Positions 42,232 to 51,372 of a stretch of DNA of 64,000 bases are shown here, piece after piece. The stretch comes from Pseudomonas sp. Irchel 3E13 (lineage in GTDB: Bacteria; Pseudomonadota; Gammaproteobacteria; Pseudomonadales; Pseudomonadaceae), in contig NZ_FYDX01000001.1 of assembly GCF_900187455.1 (NCBI RefSeq), forward strand, positions 372,001 to 436,000. The letters are read 5' to 3'. The notes under the pieces are model-generated. The model did no database searches. It was not told the origin of the DNA and saw only the letters and a program-made list of their open reading frames with translations. The position numbers and the translations under genes were made by a program. Positions within the stretch are counted from its first letter, which is position 1; each line of letters opens with the position of its first letter.

Positions 42232-43521
42232 ATGCACACTCTTGAAGACCTCAACGCCGGCCGTCTGGCAGGCATTACCCGCCTCGATCTGGCCTGCGAG
42301 CTTGAGCGGTTCCCGGAGGAAATCTTCGCGCTGGCCGACAGCCTCGAAGTCCTCAACCTGACCGGCAACGCCCTGACCGACCTGCCCGACGACCTCGGCA
42401 GGTTGCACAAACTGAAAGTGCTGTTTTGTTCAGAGAATCGCTTGAGCCGACTGCCGGTCGGCATCGGCCAGTGCGCCAGCCTGGAAGTGGTCGGCGTCAA
42501 GAGCAACCTCATCGAGCACGTCCCTGCTGCTGCGCTGCCACCGCGGTTGCGCTCGCTGGTGCTGACCGACAACCACCTGGAGCAGTTGCCCGAAGCCCTC
42601 GGTGATTGCGTCGAGCTGCAAAAGCTCATGCTTTCCGGCAACCGCCTGCGCAGCCTGCCGGCCAGCCTCGCCCGCTGTAAAAAACTCGAATTGGTAAGGG
42701 TCGCCGCCAACCGCCTGGAACAGCTCCCGGAATGGCTACTGGGCCTGCCCAACCTGGCGTGGCTGGCCTATGCCGGCAACCCGCTGCCCGAGGGCTATCG
42801 CCCGCCCGCAGTGGAAGGGCACTGCGCCCGGCTGGACTGGCAGGACATCACGCTGGAACAAGTGCTTGGCCAGGGCGCGTCCGGGGTGATTCATCGTGCG
42901 CGGCTCAACGGACACGCCAGCGCCGTGGCGGTGAAACTCTACAAAGGCGAGATCACCAGCGACGGCACGCCGCTGGACGAGATGAACGCCTGCATCGCTG
43001 CCGGCCAGCATCCGCACCTGATTCCACTGCTGGGGCGCATCGACAACCATCCGCAGCAGCTTCCCGCGCTGGTGATGGAACTGATCGACCCGGCCTGGTT
43101 CAGCCTCGCCGGCCCGCCCAGCCTACAAAGCTGCACGCGGGATAGTTACCCCGCCGAACGCCGCCTTGAGCCACAGGGCGTACGCCGGCTCGTGTCGGCC
43201 ATCGCTTCGGTCGCGGCGCACCTGCACCAGCGCGGGCTGAGCCACGGTGATTTGTACGCGCACAACATCCTTTGCGATGAGCACGGGCACAGTCTGCTGG
43301 GGGATTTTGGCGCGGCATCGTTCCATCCGCTGGATGGCGGCAGCGCGGCGGCGGCGCTGGAGCGCATTGAGGTGCGGGCGTTTGGGGTGTTGCTTGGGGA
43401 GTTGCTGGAGCGTTGTGACGGGGATTTGCCGCTGTTGCGGGCGTTGCAGAGCGATTGTGTGCAGGCTGAGGTGTGCCAGCGGCCGGGGTTTGCCGAGGTG
43501 GTGGTGAGGCTCGGGGAATAG
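42232..43521 (+). CDS. Leucine-rich-repeat protein kinase
   Basis: A 429-residue fusion. Residues about 15-190 are seven or so leucine-rich repeats of 23 residues (LEVLNLTGNALTDLPDDLGR, LKVLFCSENRLSRLPVGIGQ). Residues about 205-429 form a eukaryotic-like kinase domain with the glycine loop LGQGASGVIHRA, K235 in VAVKLYK, HGDLYAHN (H338, D340, N345) and DFG at 358-360. All core catalytic residues are present. The activation segment is short, and the HGD form instead of HRD suggests no need for loop phosphorylation. There is no signal peptide. The partner and target are unknown. The last 60 codons are G-rich with unusual usage. Confidence 0.85.
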   Translation: MHTLEDLNAGRLAGITRLDLACELERFPEEIFALADSLEVLNLTGNALTDLPDDLGRLHKLKVLFCSENRLSRLPVGIGQCASLEVVGVKSNLIEHVPAAALPPRLRSLVLTDNHLEQLPEALGDCVELQKLMLSGNRLRSLPASLARCKKLELVRVAANRLEQLPEWLLGLPNLAWLAYAGNPLPEGYRPPAVEGHCARLDWQDITLEQVLGQGASGVIHRARLNGHASAVAVKLYKGEITSDGTPLDEMNACIAAGQHPHLIPLLGRIDNHPQQLPALVMELIDPAWFSLAGPPSLQSCTRDSYPAERRLEPQGVRRLVSAIASVAAHLHQRGLSHGDLYAHNILCDEHGHSLLGDFGAASFHPLDGGSAAAALERIEVRAFGVLLGELLERCDGDLPLLRALQSDCVQAEVCQRPGFAEVVVRLGE

Positions 43522-43556
43522 CAGCGCGCTGGGGGCCTGCCTGACAACCGCAACAA

Positions 43557-43579
43557 AAAGGCCGCATCAAGCGGCCTTT
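43557..43579. terminator. Bidirectional terminator
   Basis: AAAGGCCGC (43557-43565) pairs with GCGGCCTTT (43571-43579) around ATCAA. A-rich sequence lies on the left and TGTT on the right. It lies between the convergent LRR-kinase and YebC-type genes. Confidence 0.8.
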
Positions 43580-43598
43580 GTTCAGCGATAGGCTCGAC

Positions 43599-44309
43599 TC
43601 AAGCCGTCAAGCCGACATACACGTTCTGCACATCATCGTGGTTATCGATCGCCTCGAGGAACGCCTCGACCTCAGCCAGAGCCTCTTCGCTCAGGTTGGC
43701 AGCGCTGACCGGGTTTTTCGGGGTGTAGCCGATTTTCGCCGAAATCACGGTGAAACCCTGCTCCGGCAGGGCTTTCTGCACGCTGTCCAGGTCGGTGGTT
43801 TCGGTGATGAACAGGGTCGCGCCCTCATCAGCCGGCTCGAAATCCTGGGCGCCGGCTTCGATGGCGGCCATTTCCGGGTCAGCGTCTGCGCTGTCCGGGG
43901 TGGCTTCGATCAGGCCGACGTGGTTGAAGTCCCACGACACCGAACCCTCGGCGCCCAGTTGACCCTTGCGGAACAACACGCGGACTTCAGCGACGGTGCG
44001 ATTGATGTTGTCGGTCAGGCACTCGACGATCAGCGGCACCTGGTGCGGCGCGAAACCTTCGTACTTCACCGCGTGGTACTGCACCTGCTCGCCCAGCAGG
44101 CCCGCGCCTTTCTTGATCGCGCGTTCCAGGGTCTCGCGGGTCATGGAGGCTTTCTTGGCCTGCTCGATCACCAGACGCAGACGGGCGTTCATGTCCGGGT
44201 CGGCGCCGCTGCGCGCGGCGATCTGAATTTCCTTGGCCAGCTTGCCCATGACCTTGCCTTTGGCATTGGCAGCTTGTTCTTTATGTTTGGCTTTCCACTG
44301 TGCGCCCAT
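43599..44309 (-). CDS. YebC/PmpR-family protein
   Basis: A 236-residue YebC/TACO1-family protein. Members act as transcriptional regulators (PmpR) or help ribosomes through proline stretches. The N-terminal block [20 protein letters not shown] and the [20 protein letters not shown] segment are typical; [19 protein letters not shown] is the family hallmark. This copy looks like the YeeN-type paralog ([11 protein letters not shown] instead of MAGHSKWANIKH). The canonical YebC next to ruvC would lie elsewhere. It is a single gene ending at the shared terminator. Confidence 0.85.
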   Translation of the reverse strand: MGAQWKAKHKEQAANAKGKVMGKLAKEIQIAARSGADPDMNARLRLVIEQAKKASMTRETLERAIKKGAGLLGEQVQYHAVKYEGFAPHQVPLIVECLTDNINRTVAEVRVLFRKGQLGAEGSVSWDFNHVGLIEATPDSADADPEMAAIEAGAQDFEPADEGATLFITETTDLDSVQKALPEQGFTVISAKIGYTPKNPVSAANLSEEALAEVEAFLEAIDNHDDVQNVYVGLTA

Positions 44310-44538
44310 ATCGACTCTCTTGTTTCAACGGCCGGTTCAGGAAGCGACCGGCAAAGGGGTGCAGTTTATACGCCCTGTTACCTGCAATCGACAAGAAAAG
44401 CCGGGGCACCGTGCCGCCATCGCACGCCTCAGGCCCCGGCACTGAGACATAACGGTGCAACAGGGCAGTTTTCTTCAATACCCGCCAACGACCGCCCGAT
44501 AGGCTCCGGACTTTCTTCACTGACAAGAGAGACGCTGC

Positions 44539-45126
44539 ATGAGCCTGTTACTGTCCATGGCCGCCTTTGCGCTGGCCGCTTCCATTTCTCCCGGCCCGGT
44601 CAATCTGGTCGCCCTGGCCGCCGGCGCCCAACACGGGCTGCGCCCGGCCATGCGGCATGTCAGCGGTGCCACCCTGGGCTTCTGTCTGCTGCTGTTGCTG
44701 GTGGGCTACGGCCTGCATGCGGTGCTGCGGGAGTGGCCGGGGCTGACCGAGGTGCTGCGCTGGGCCGGCATTCTGTTTTTGCTGTACATGGCCTGGAAAC
44801 TGGCCGCCGATGACGGCAGCCTCGGCGATGGCAGCCCCGGCAAGCCGCCAAGCATGGCCTACGGCGCGCTGATGCAATGGCTCAATCCCAAGGCGTGGCT
44901 GGCCTGCGTGGCCGGGGTCGGGGCGTTCGTCGGGCAAGGCGAAACGGTGCTGCTGTGGCAGTTCACGTTGATCTATCTGGTGATCTGCTACCTGTCGGTG
45001 GGCTGCTGGGCCTGGGCCGGGACGGTGATTCGGCGCTACCTCGACAACCCGCGGCGCATGCGCCTGTTCAACCGCGCTCTGGCCTTGCTGCTGGTGGCCA
45101 GCGCGCTGTACCTGTTACTGGGCTGA
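44539..45126 (+). CDS. LysE/RhtB family exporter
   Basis: A 195-residue inner-membrane protein with about six helices. The N-terminus LAASISPGPVNLVALAAGAQ carries the SPGP motif and ALMQWLNPKAWLACVAGVGA the NPK motif. It would export amino acids or analogues. The 229 bp upstream, back to the YebC gene, contain its promoter and no gene. Its 3' end overlaps the convergent AraC gene by 12 nt. The AraC protein is a plausible regulator but the arrangement does not show it. Confidence 0.85.
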   Translation: MSLLLSMAAFALAASISPGPVNLVALAAGAQHGLRPAMRHVSGATLGFCLLLLLVGYGLHAVLREWPGLTEVLRWAGILFLLYMAWKLAADDGSLGDGSPGKPPSMAYGALMQWLNPKAWLACVAGVGAFVGQGETVLLWQFTLIYLVICYLSVGCWAWAGTVIRRYLDNPRRMRLFNRALALLLVASALYLLLG

Positions 45127-45900
45127 GCGGTAGTGACCGGGGGTGGCCGCCAGGTGGTGCTTGAACGCGCGTTGCAGGTGCGCCTGGTCGGCGAAACCCG
45201 CCTCGTGCGCCACCTCGGCGATCAGCCGGCCCTGGCGCAACTGGGCACGGGCATAACGCACGCGGTGATCGAGCAGGTAACCGTGGGGCGTCATTCCGTA
45301 ATGCTGCTTGAACGCGCGGATCAGGTAGGAAGTGGATAGCCCCGCCGCCTCGCCGATGTCTTCCAGCTTCAGCGGTTCGGTGCAGTGCTGACGGATATAG
45401 CACGCCGCCCGTTCAAGGCGTTCGTTGCCCTGCCCCGCCAACGCCGGCGCCGCCTCGACCTGGGCGCGCAACTGACTGAAGAAGGCCTCGGCCGCGGCGC
45501 GCTTGTGTTCGCTGTGCAGTTGGCTGTCGATCAATTGTTCGTAGAGCCCGGTCAGGGCCTGGTACAACCCCGTCGAAGTGCTCAGGGTGCGGGCCAGCGG
45601 TTCGAAACCCAGGCCGCGCAGCCAGGGCATGTCGACATAGAGCATCAGGTAGGACCAAGGCTGGTCGGCGATGGGGTTACAGGCGTGGACCACGCCCGGG
45701 TTCATCATGACCACCGTACCGGTCTCGACTTCATGCCAGCGCTGGCCATCGAAGTAAGTGCTGCACCCGGCAGTGATGGCACCGATGGAAAAGCCTTCGT
45801 GGGAGTGTCGGGCATAGCAGACCTTGCGGCCATCGGCGACGCCACGGGCTTCGATGAAGGGCAGCGCTGGATCACGCCAGAAGTGCGAAATGCTGCTCAT
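45115..45900 (-). CDS. AraC-family transcriptional regulator
   Basis: A 261-residue regulator with an N-terminal cupin-like sensing domain (SHEGFSIGAITAGCSTYFDG, TVVMMNPGVVHACNP) and a C-terminal double HTH (LEDIGEAAGLSTSYLIRAFK, then AEVAHEAGFADQAHLQRAFK). This type often controls amino-acid exporters. The ATG at 45900 has GGGAG 7-8 nt upstream. Its stop overlaps the LysE-type gene, so the two may be controlled as a pair. Confidence 0.85.
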   Translation of the reverse strand: MSSISHFWRDPALPFIEARGVADGRKVCYARHSHEGFSIGAITAGCSTYFDGQRWHEVETGTVVMMNPGVVHACNPIADQPWSYLMLYVDMPWLRGLGFEPLARTLSTSTGLYQALTGLYEQLIDSQLHSEHKRAAAEAFFSQLRAQVEAAPALAGQGNERLERAACYIRQHCTEPLKLEDIGEAAGLSTSYLIRAFKQHYGMTPHGYLLDHRVRYARAQLRQGRLIAEVAHEAGFADQAHLQRAFKHHLAATPGHYRSAQ

Positions 45901-45952
45901 CAAAAAACTCCCGAGTAACCGTACGAAAACACGCACAGAAGCCTAACACCCG

Positions 45953-48502
45953 TCAGTCCTGCTCTCCAGCGGCTTGCGGACCGAACAGCCCGAAGCGGGC
46001 CACTTTCAGTTGTCGCGAAGGCTCGATGTCGCGGTTGACCAGCGGCAGGATCAGCGCCATGGCGCCTTGATAGAGCGCGCCACTGCCCGTACCGGGTTCG
46101 CGGCAACGGTCGAACAGCGCGAGCAATAGAACGCCAATCGCGCCCGGCCACGGAGGCTCGTAGCGCGCGGCCACGTAGATTGTCTCGAAAAACCCGTGAT
46201 GACCGTTGCGCAACAGGAAAGCGCTGATCGCCAACTGGAACCGCCAATAATCCTCCGGCGCGGGCACACGACCGAACCATTGCGGTAACTCCCCGCTCAG
46301 CACCGCGCAAATCGGACTGATACCGGCGACGAAGGGGCTGTCCAACGACTCCATATAGCGGCTCGCGAGGCTGTCCGGCTCGTGCACGAACTGGTGGTAG
46401 CCGCGGTATTTGTCCTCGGCGATCAGCCAATCGTCGTCCGTCAGCTCGGAGCGGCTGTTGAGGATCAGGTAAGGATCAACCGCTCCGCGCCGGCCCGACC
46501 AAGGGCTGTCTCCCAGCGGCGGGTGGCTGTTGATCGGTGCATACGACTGATCGGAGTGACGGGCGAGGGACACCAGTACCTGGCACACCGCCTGCCGGCG
46601 AAGCGCGCGGCCCGCGTTACTGTCCAGCAACGTCCCAGCGCGGGCGCACAGCGCTGAATCGGCATCGGTCAGCGCCGTTTCGCCCAGCAATAACAGGCGC
46701 AATAACGTCAGCGCCTTTACCCGGTAGCCCATCGGTTCCAGCAGTGCGCCCAGCAACTGCCCGGCACGGCCCACGGTTGCCTGCAGGTAGGCATCTCCCA
46801 GCAATTTCGCCAGCCCCTGCTGGACAAGGTTTTCCCCCAGACCAAACAACAAGGTTTCCAGCGGCGGCCAGTGCCATACGCAGTGGGCAAAAGCCCGCTC
46901 CCAGAGCACCTTGCCCAGGTGATTGCCCTTGATATCCCGCAGGCTGTCGCGCACCACTTCCGGCGCCGTCAGGATCCCGCCCGGGGTCAGGTGATTGCGC
47001 TCGAGCAGGCGCAGCCACTGCGCGCAGAACGCCGCGTGTTCGAGCGGATAGCGGAACCATGGGCAGGCCTCCCTGCCCATCTCGCGCAACTGTTCAAGCC
47101 GGAGGAAGAACAATCCGTTTTGCACCCAGACTCGACGCAGCTCGGAGACGCTGAGCAGGTGACTGCCCTTTTCGGTCACCGCGGCGAAGGGGGTCGCTGC
47201 CAGAAACCGGCCATCTCGGTGCAGTTCCAGCAGGTACAGACGTTCACCAAAGCCCAGCGCCTGCTCCCACTGACGAAGGCTGACAAACGTGCCATCGCGA
47301 TCCGGGTCGTAATGCGTGCGGGCGTAACTTTCCAGAGCAATGGTCTGGAAGCTGCTGATATCGGCGTAACGATCAAGCAGTTCATTCAGGGCATGAGGCA
47401 GATCCACGTTGCGCACCTGATGCCCCGTGCGCCGCTCGTTGAAGACCTGCATGGCCACCTGGTTGGGCACCTTGCGGTCGACATTGAGCACACGGATCCG
47501 CGCGCCCTGGTTCAGCACCTGCACCAGAAAGCCTTTGCGCAGGGTCTGCTCGGACACCAGATAAAGCCCCAGCAGGTCGACCACGAACCCAGTGCGGACC
47601 AGCACCGAGCGGATCGGCGCGAAGGTCGGCGAGCGCGCGTGCGCAGGCTCGTGCTTGAGCCGGTACTGCTGCTGCCAGGACAGGGAGCGGTCGGTGGTGC
47701 CGAACGAAAAGTTCATCACCCCGTTGGCCTGCACCACCAGCTTGCCGTGGTCCAGGTACAGGTCCTTGAAGCGGCCGTCGTCGCTCGGGTCCACCAGCGC
47801 GACGTTCAGACGGACATAGCCGGGGCGCTCCTCCATCAACAGCAGCGACAGGTTGACCGGCAACTCATCCGAAGCCGCCGGGATCTCCTCCAGCGCCGCC
47901 AGGGCCGCTGCCCGCGCGCTCAGCGGCGCGTCGAGCACGGCGCGATAGCGCTCGGTCACCGTCTGCCAGCCCTGGGCGCGAGCGAACAGCTGGGTTCGCT
48001 GCTCGCCTGGCACAACCTGCGCGTCCAGCTTGCGCTGAGCCAGATGGCCGAGACGCTGCAAGCGCACCAGCAGCCCCTGACACGGCACCGCCAGGCCATT
48101 GCCGGCGACCAGCAGTTTCAGCGCCTTGCGCCAGGCCTGTTCGAAGCCTTGCATGGCCGCTTGCTGGCGCACGTAGAGCAGAATTTCGCCGTCCAGCCGA
48201 CGGCCGTAATCATCACGCGCGGGCGTGGTTTCCTGCCGGTCCAGTTGCGCACGATAACGCCGCAAAAGGTCCAGGTGCTCGTCGATGGCGCGGGGTTTGT
48301 CCTGCGTGGTGTAGTACTGCGCGGCGAGGATATTGAGGGTCGTGCGCTGCATTTCCAGAAGGCGCCGGTCGACTTCGGCCAGGTAGTCGGCGCGCTCGCC
48401 GGGGGTCATGTGGAACCACGGGCTGCGCCGACCGGCCTCGGCAATACGGTGGTCGATCAGGGTATTGAGCAGGCGGGTGTAATCCCGCGAAGGGTGCGCC
48501 AT
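45953..48502 (-). CDS. Large protein of unknown function (849 aa)
   Basis: I do not recognise this family. The protein is soluble, without a signal peptide or clear membrane helices. The first 200 residues are charged and helical (LLEMQRTTLNILAAQYYTTQ), the middle contains beta-rich stretches (PVNLSLLLMEERPGYVRLNV, NGVMNFSFGTTDRSLSWQQQ), and the last third is helical and Leu-rich. Some Pseudomonas toxins with dermonecrotic-toxin-like domains have a similar opening, but I see no catalytic motif to support that. There is no adjacent immunity-like or secretion gene. The ATG at 48502 gives MAHPSRDYTRLL. Base composition is slightly less biased than in its neighbours. Confidence 0.6.
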   Translation of the reverse strand: MAHPSRDYTRLLNTLIDHRIAEAGRRSPWFHMTPGERADYLAEVDRRLLEMQRTTLNILAAQYYTTQDKPRAIDEHLDLLRRYRAQLDRQETTPARDDYGRRLDGEILLYVRQQAAMQGFEQAWRKALKLLVAGNGLAVPCQGLLVRLQRLGHLAQRKLDAQVVPGEQRTQLFARAQGWQTVTERYRAVLDAPLSARAAALAALEEIPAASDELPVNLSLLLMEERPGYVRLNVALVDPSDDGRFKDLYLDHGKLVVQANGVMNFSFGTTDRSLSWQQQYRLKHEPAHARSPTFAPIRSVLVRTGFVVDLLGLYLVSEQTLRKGFLVQVLNQGARIRVLNVDRKVPNQVAMQVFNERRTGHQVRNVDLPHALNELLDRYADISSFQTIALESYARTHYDPDRDGTFVSLRQWEQALGFGERLYLLELHRDGRFLAATPFAAVTEKGSHLLSVSELRRVWVQNGLFFLRLEQLREMGREACPWFRYPLEHAAFCAQWLRLLERNHLTPGGILTAPEVVRDSLRDIKGNHLGKVLWERAFAHCVWHWPPLETLLFGLGENLVQQGLAKLLGDAYLQATVGRAGQLLGALLEPMGYRVKALTLLRLLLLGETALTDADSALCARAGTLLDSNAGRALRRQAVCQVLVSLARHSDQSYAPINSHPPLGDSPWSGRRGAVDPYLILNSRSELTDDDWLIAEDKYRGYHQFVHEPDSLASRYMESLDSPFVAGISPICAVLSGELPQWFGRVPAPEDYWRFQLAISAFLLRNGHHGFFETIYVAARYEPPWPGAIGVLLLALFDRCREPGTGSGALYQGAMALILPLVNRDIEPSRQLKVARFGLFGPQAAGEQD

Positions 48503-48576
48503 GGGGATCGTCCGTGAGGGCCTGGGGAAGGCCGCGATGCTAACGCGCCAACCCGCCACACACGGACAGGGAACCG

Positions 48577-49116
48577 CTACCCGGCGTCGTGCACCACCAC
48601 CAGCAACTGCGCCTGCACTTCACCCAGCGAGCGCAGGCGATGGGGGGTCTGGGCGTTGAAATACAAGGCATCGCCGCGTTCCAGCACAACCCGTTCGGTC
48701 ATGAAATCGACCTCGACCCGGCCTTCATGGACGAACAGGAATTCCTCGCCCAGGTGCTCCTTGAACGTGGAATCGCTGAAGTCCGGCGGCGGGCTGATCA
48801 GGAACGGCAACAGGCTGCGCTGGCCGATCTGGTTGGCCAACACCGCATAGCCCGGCCCCTGGGGACTGCCCGAGAGCGACTGGCGCTCGCCCTGGCGAAC
48901 CAGGCTGTAGCGGGCCTGGTGCGGAGCATCTTCAGCGAACAGTTCCTCGACATTGACGTTCAGCGCCCGCGCCAGTTTCAGCGCCGCGGCGATGGACGGC
49001 GTGTTCAGGCCGCGCTCGACCTTGGACAAGTAACTCTTGGTCATGCCGGATTTTTCGGCCAGCACCTCAAGGGTCACGCCAAGTTTTTTTCTCAATAATT
49101 TCAATCGGATAGACAT
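48577..49116 (-). CDS. XRE-type regulator with C-terminal cupin domain
   Basis: A 179-residue regulator. The HTH spans residues about 3-58 (LKLLRKKLGVTLEVLAEKSG, then MTKSYLSKVERG). The cupin spans residues about 105-175 (HLGEEFLFVHEGRVEVDFMT, then GDALYFNAQTPHRLRSLGE). The ATG at 49116 is preferred because it starts right at the HTH; upstream frame would cross the palindrome at 49161. It is divergent from the class II aldolase/DapA-like operon and is the likely regulator of both. Its binding site is probably TATGACAC-TTT-GTGTCATA. Confidence 0.85.
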   Translation of the reverse strand: MSIRLKLLRKKLGVTLEVLAEKSGMTKSYLSKVERGLNTPSIAAALKLARALNVNVEELFAEDAPHQARYSLVRQGERQSLSGSPQGPGYAVLANQIGQRSLLPFLISPPPDFSDSTFKEHLGEEFLFVHEGRVEVDFMTERVVLERGDALYFNAQTPHRLRSLGEVQAQLLVVVHDAG

Positions 49117-49160
49117 GCGCCGCGCTTGATTCCAGTTCGTTGGGCAACTTTTCCCTTGCC

Positions 49161-49198
49161 TATGACACTTTGTGTCATATAGCCTTTGCTGTGTCATA
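49161..49198. promoter_or_regulatory. Candidate XRE-cupin operator
   Basis: TATGACACTTTGTGTCATA (49161-49179) is a palindrome with 8-bp arms around TTT. A third half-site GTGTCATA follows at 49191-49198. It lies in the divergent region before the aldolase gene at 49280. Confidence 0.65.
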
Positions 49199-49279
49199 CG
49201 ACTGACCGCCCCGCTCACTTTCCAGGCAACCGGGACGGGCAAGCCATGACGCTTCATCACACCACCCGAGGACACCCGA

Positions 49280-50062
49280 ATGGCCAACACAATGGCACTG
49301 CCCAAGGACCAACTGGTCCAGCAGGCCCTTGCGCGGATGCAAGGCTCGCTTGCCGATAATACGTGGACTGTACGAGAAAAGCTGGCCCTGACCTGTCGCA
49401 TTCTCTTCGACCGCGGCCATGATTCCGGCCTGGCCGGGCAGATCAGCGCCCGTGGCCCGCAGCCCGGCACCTTCTACACCCAGCAACTGGGCCTGGGTTT
49501 CGACGAGATCAGCGCCAGCAACCTGCTGCTGGTCAACGAGGACCTGGAAGTGCTCGAAGGCCAAGGCATGGCCAACCCGGCCAACCGCTTCCACAGTTGG
49601 CTGTACCGCGCGCGCCCGGACGTCAACTGCATCATTCACACGCACCCGACCCACGTCGCGGCGCTGTCGATGCTGGAAGTGCCGCTGCAGGTGTCGCACA
49701 TGGACGTCTGCCCGCTGTATGACGATTGCGCTTTTCTCGAAAGCTGGCCGGGCGTGCCGGTGGGCAACGAAGAAGGTGAGATCATCGCCGCCGCGCTGGG
49801 CGACAAGCGCGCCATCCTGCTGACGCACCACGGACAGTTGTCTACCGGAGCCGATATCGAACAGGCCTGCGTCACCGCCAACCTGATCGAGCGCGCGGCG
49901 CAGTTGCAACTGCTGGCCATGTCCGCCGGGACCATCAAGCCCATCGACCCGGCCCTTGGCCGCGAGGCCCATGACTGGATCGACCGGCCCAAGCGCCATG
50001 GCGCCGCCTTCAACTATTTCGCCCGGCAAAGCCTGCGCCAGCACGCCGACTGCCTGAACTGA
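49280..50062 (+). CDS. Class II aldolase/adducin-family protein
   Basis: A 260-residue metal-dependent lyase-fold protein. Zinc-site histidines are visible in INCHTHPTH-like CIIHTHPTHVAALSML and in LLTHHGQLSTG; SGLAGQISAR corresponds to the phosphate- or carboxylate-binding loop. Members include fuculose-phosphate aldolase and decarboxylases of aldonate-type acids, so the substrate is open. GAGGAC precedes the ATG. It is followed 21 nt later by a DapA-like gene, and the pair probably degrades a sugar acid or hydroxy-keto acid. Confidence 0.8.
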   Translation: MANTMALPKDQLVQQALARMQGSLADNTWTVREKLALTCRILFDRGHDSGLAGQISARGPQPGTFYTQQLGLGFDEISASNLLLVNEDLEVLEGQGMANPANRFHSWLYRARPDVNCIIHTHPTHVAALSMLEVPLQVSHMDVCPLYDDCAFLESWPGVPVGNEEGEIIAAALGDKRAILLTHHGQLSTGADIEQACVTANLIERAAQLQLLAMSAGTIKPIDPALGREAHDWIDRPKRHGAAFNYFARQSLRQHADCLN

Positions 50063-50083
50063 GCCCTTTCTGGAGTACGTTTC

Positions 50084-50968
50084 ATGTCCACGACTTTTCA
50101 CGGCATCATCGGCTACACCGTCACCCCGTTCAGCGCCGACGGCGAGCAACCGAACCTCGCCGCCCTCGGTCAGTCCATCGACCGCCTGATCGAAGGCGGC
50201 GTGCAATCCATCGCCCCGCTGGGCAGCACCGGTGAAGGCGCCTACCTGAATGACCGCGAGTGGAGCCAGGTCGCCGAATTCAGCCTGGCCCATATCGACC
50301 GGCGCGTGCCGACCATCGTCAGCGTCTCCGACCTGACCACCGCCAACGCCATCCGCCGCGCGCGCTTCGCCGAAGCACAAGGCGCCGACGCCGTGATGGT
50401 GCTGCCGGCGGCGTACTGGAAGCTCAGCGAGGCGGAAATCCTCCGGCATTACCAGCGCATCGGCGACAGCATCGGCATCCCGATCATGCTCTACAACAAC
50501 CCCGCCACCAGCGGCACCGACATGTCCGTGCCGTTGATCCTGCGCATTGTCGCGGCGGTGGAGAACGTGACCATGGTCAAGGAGAGCAGCGGCGACATCC
50601 AGCGCATGCACGCCCTGCACCAGCTCGGCGAAGGCCAGGTGCCGTTCTACAACGGCTGCAACCCGCTGGCCCTGGAAGCCTTCATCGCCGGCGCCAGCGG
50701 CTGGTGCACCGCCGCTCCCAACCTGATCCCGGCGCTGAACCAGCAGTTGTACCAGGCGGTGCTGGACAACGACCTGGAACAGGCGCGGGCCTTGTTCTAC
50801 AAGCAGTTGCCATTGCTGGAGTTCATCCTCAAGGGAGGTTTGCCGGCGACGATCAAGGCTGGCCTGAAGCTGGACGGGCTGGATTGCGGCGCGCCGCGCG
50901 CGCCGGTGTTCCCGCTGGATGACGCGGGGATTGGGCGGTTGAGTGCGCTGCTGGAGCAGCTGCGCTAA
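50084..50968 (+). CDS. Dihydrodipicolinate-synthase-family aldolase
   Basis: A 294-residue (beta/alpha)8 class I aldolase. The Schiff-base lysine is K166 in NVTMVKESSGD, the Tyr partner is Y137 in IMLYNNPATSG, and the substrate loop is APLGSTGEGAYLNDRE. TGGAG is 9 nt before the ATG. Because it stands with a class II aldolase and a dedicated regulator rather than in lysine biosynthesis, it is more likely a catabolic lyase (of the KDG, hydroxyproline or N-acetylneuraminate type) than true DapA. Confidence 0.85.
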   Translation: MSTTFHGIIGYTVTPFSADGEQPNLAALGQSIDRLIEGGVQSIAPLGSTGEGAYLNDREWSQVAEFSLAHIDRRVPTIVSVSDLTTANAIRRARFAEAQGADAVMVLPAAYWKLSEAEILRHYQRIGDSIGIPIMLYNNPATSGTDMSVPLILRIVAAVENVTMVKESSGDIQRMHALHQLGEGQVPFYNGCNPLALEAFIAGASGWCTAAPNLIPALNQQLYQAVLDNDLEQARALFYKQLPLLEFILKGGLPATIKAGLKLDGLDCGAPRAPVFPLDDAGIGRLSALLEQLR

Positions 50969-50983
50969 GGGTCTGGAACTGAC

Positions 50984-51226
50984 TTACCCCTGATCGGAGC
51001 ACACCTCGGCCAGCTTCAGATACCGCAGCGTGTGCTCCTGCCCGGACGAGTCCAGGTAGGTCATGGCAGCCCTGATCACCTGGCACTCCTCGGTGACCGG
51101 CTCGGTCATGCTCAGCACTCTGGCGACGTCGAGACGCATGCCGTAGTGGTAATCGGTGGCGACATCCTGTGCCTGGGCGGCAGCCGCGAACAACAGGCCG
51201 AGGGACAGCAACAAACGCAGTTTCAT
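50984..51226 (-). CDS. Small exported DUF2790-type protein
   Basis: An 80-residue protein with a signal peptide (MKLRLLLSLGLLFAAAAQAQ). The mature part (YHYGMRLDVARVLSMTEPVT, then CQVIRAAMTYLDSSGQEHTL) matches the small Pseudomonas periplasmic DUF2790 family of unknown function; two cysteines could form a disulfide. GAGGAG precedes the ATG at 51226. It is a single gene, convergent with the DapA-like gene and divergent from the MocR gene. Confidence 0.8.
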   Translation of the reverse strand: MKLRLLLSLGLLFAAAAQAQDVATDYHYGMRLDVARVLSMTEPVTEECQVIRAAMTYLDSSGQEHTLRYLKLAEVCSDQG

Positions 51227-51372
51227 AGTGAATCTCCTCGTTGCATGAGCAACGCGATGAGAACCGATGCAACCCTTTGAGTGTGGGCGCAGACCGCGGA
51301 TTCCGTCGCCCGGGGGGATCAACGGCAACAAATCGGTTAACCTGCGCTCCCTGCCCCGACAAGCCATTCCCC

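Noticed and set aside
50084..50968. DapA (lysine biosynthesis)
   Set aside because: The family is right, but the gene lies in a catabolic-looking unit with its own regulator, so a biosynthetic symbol was withheld.
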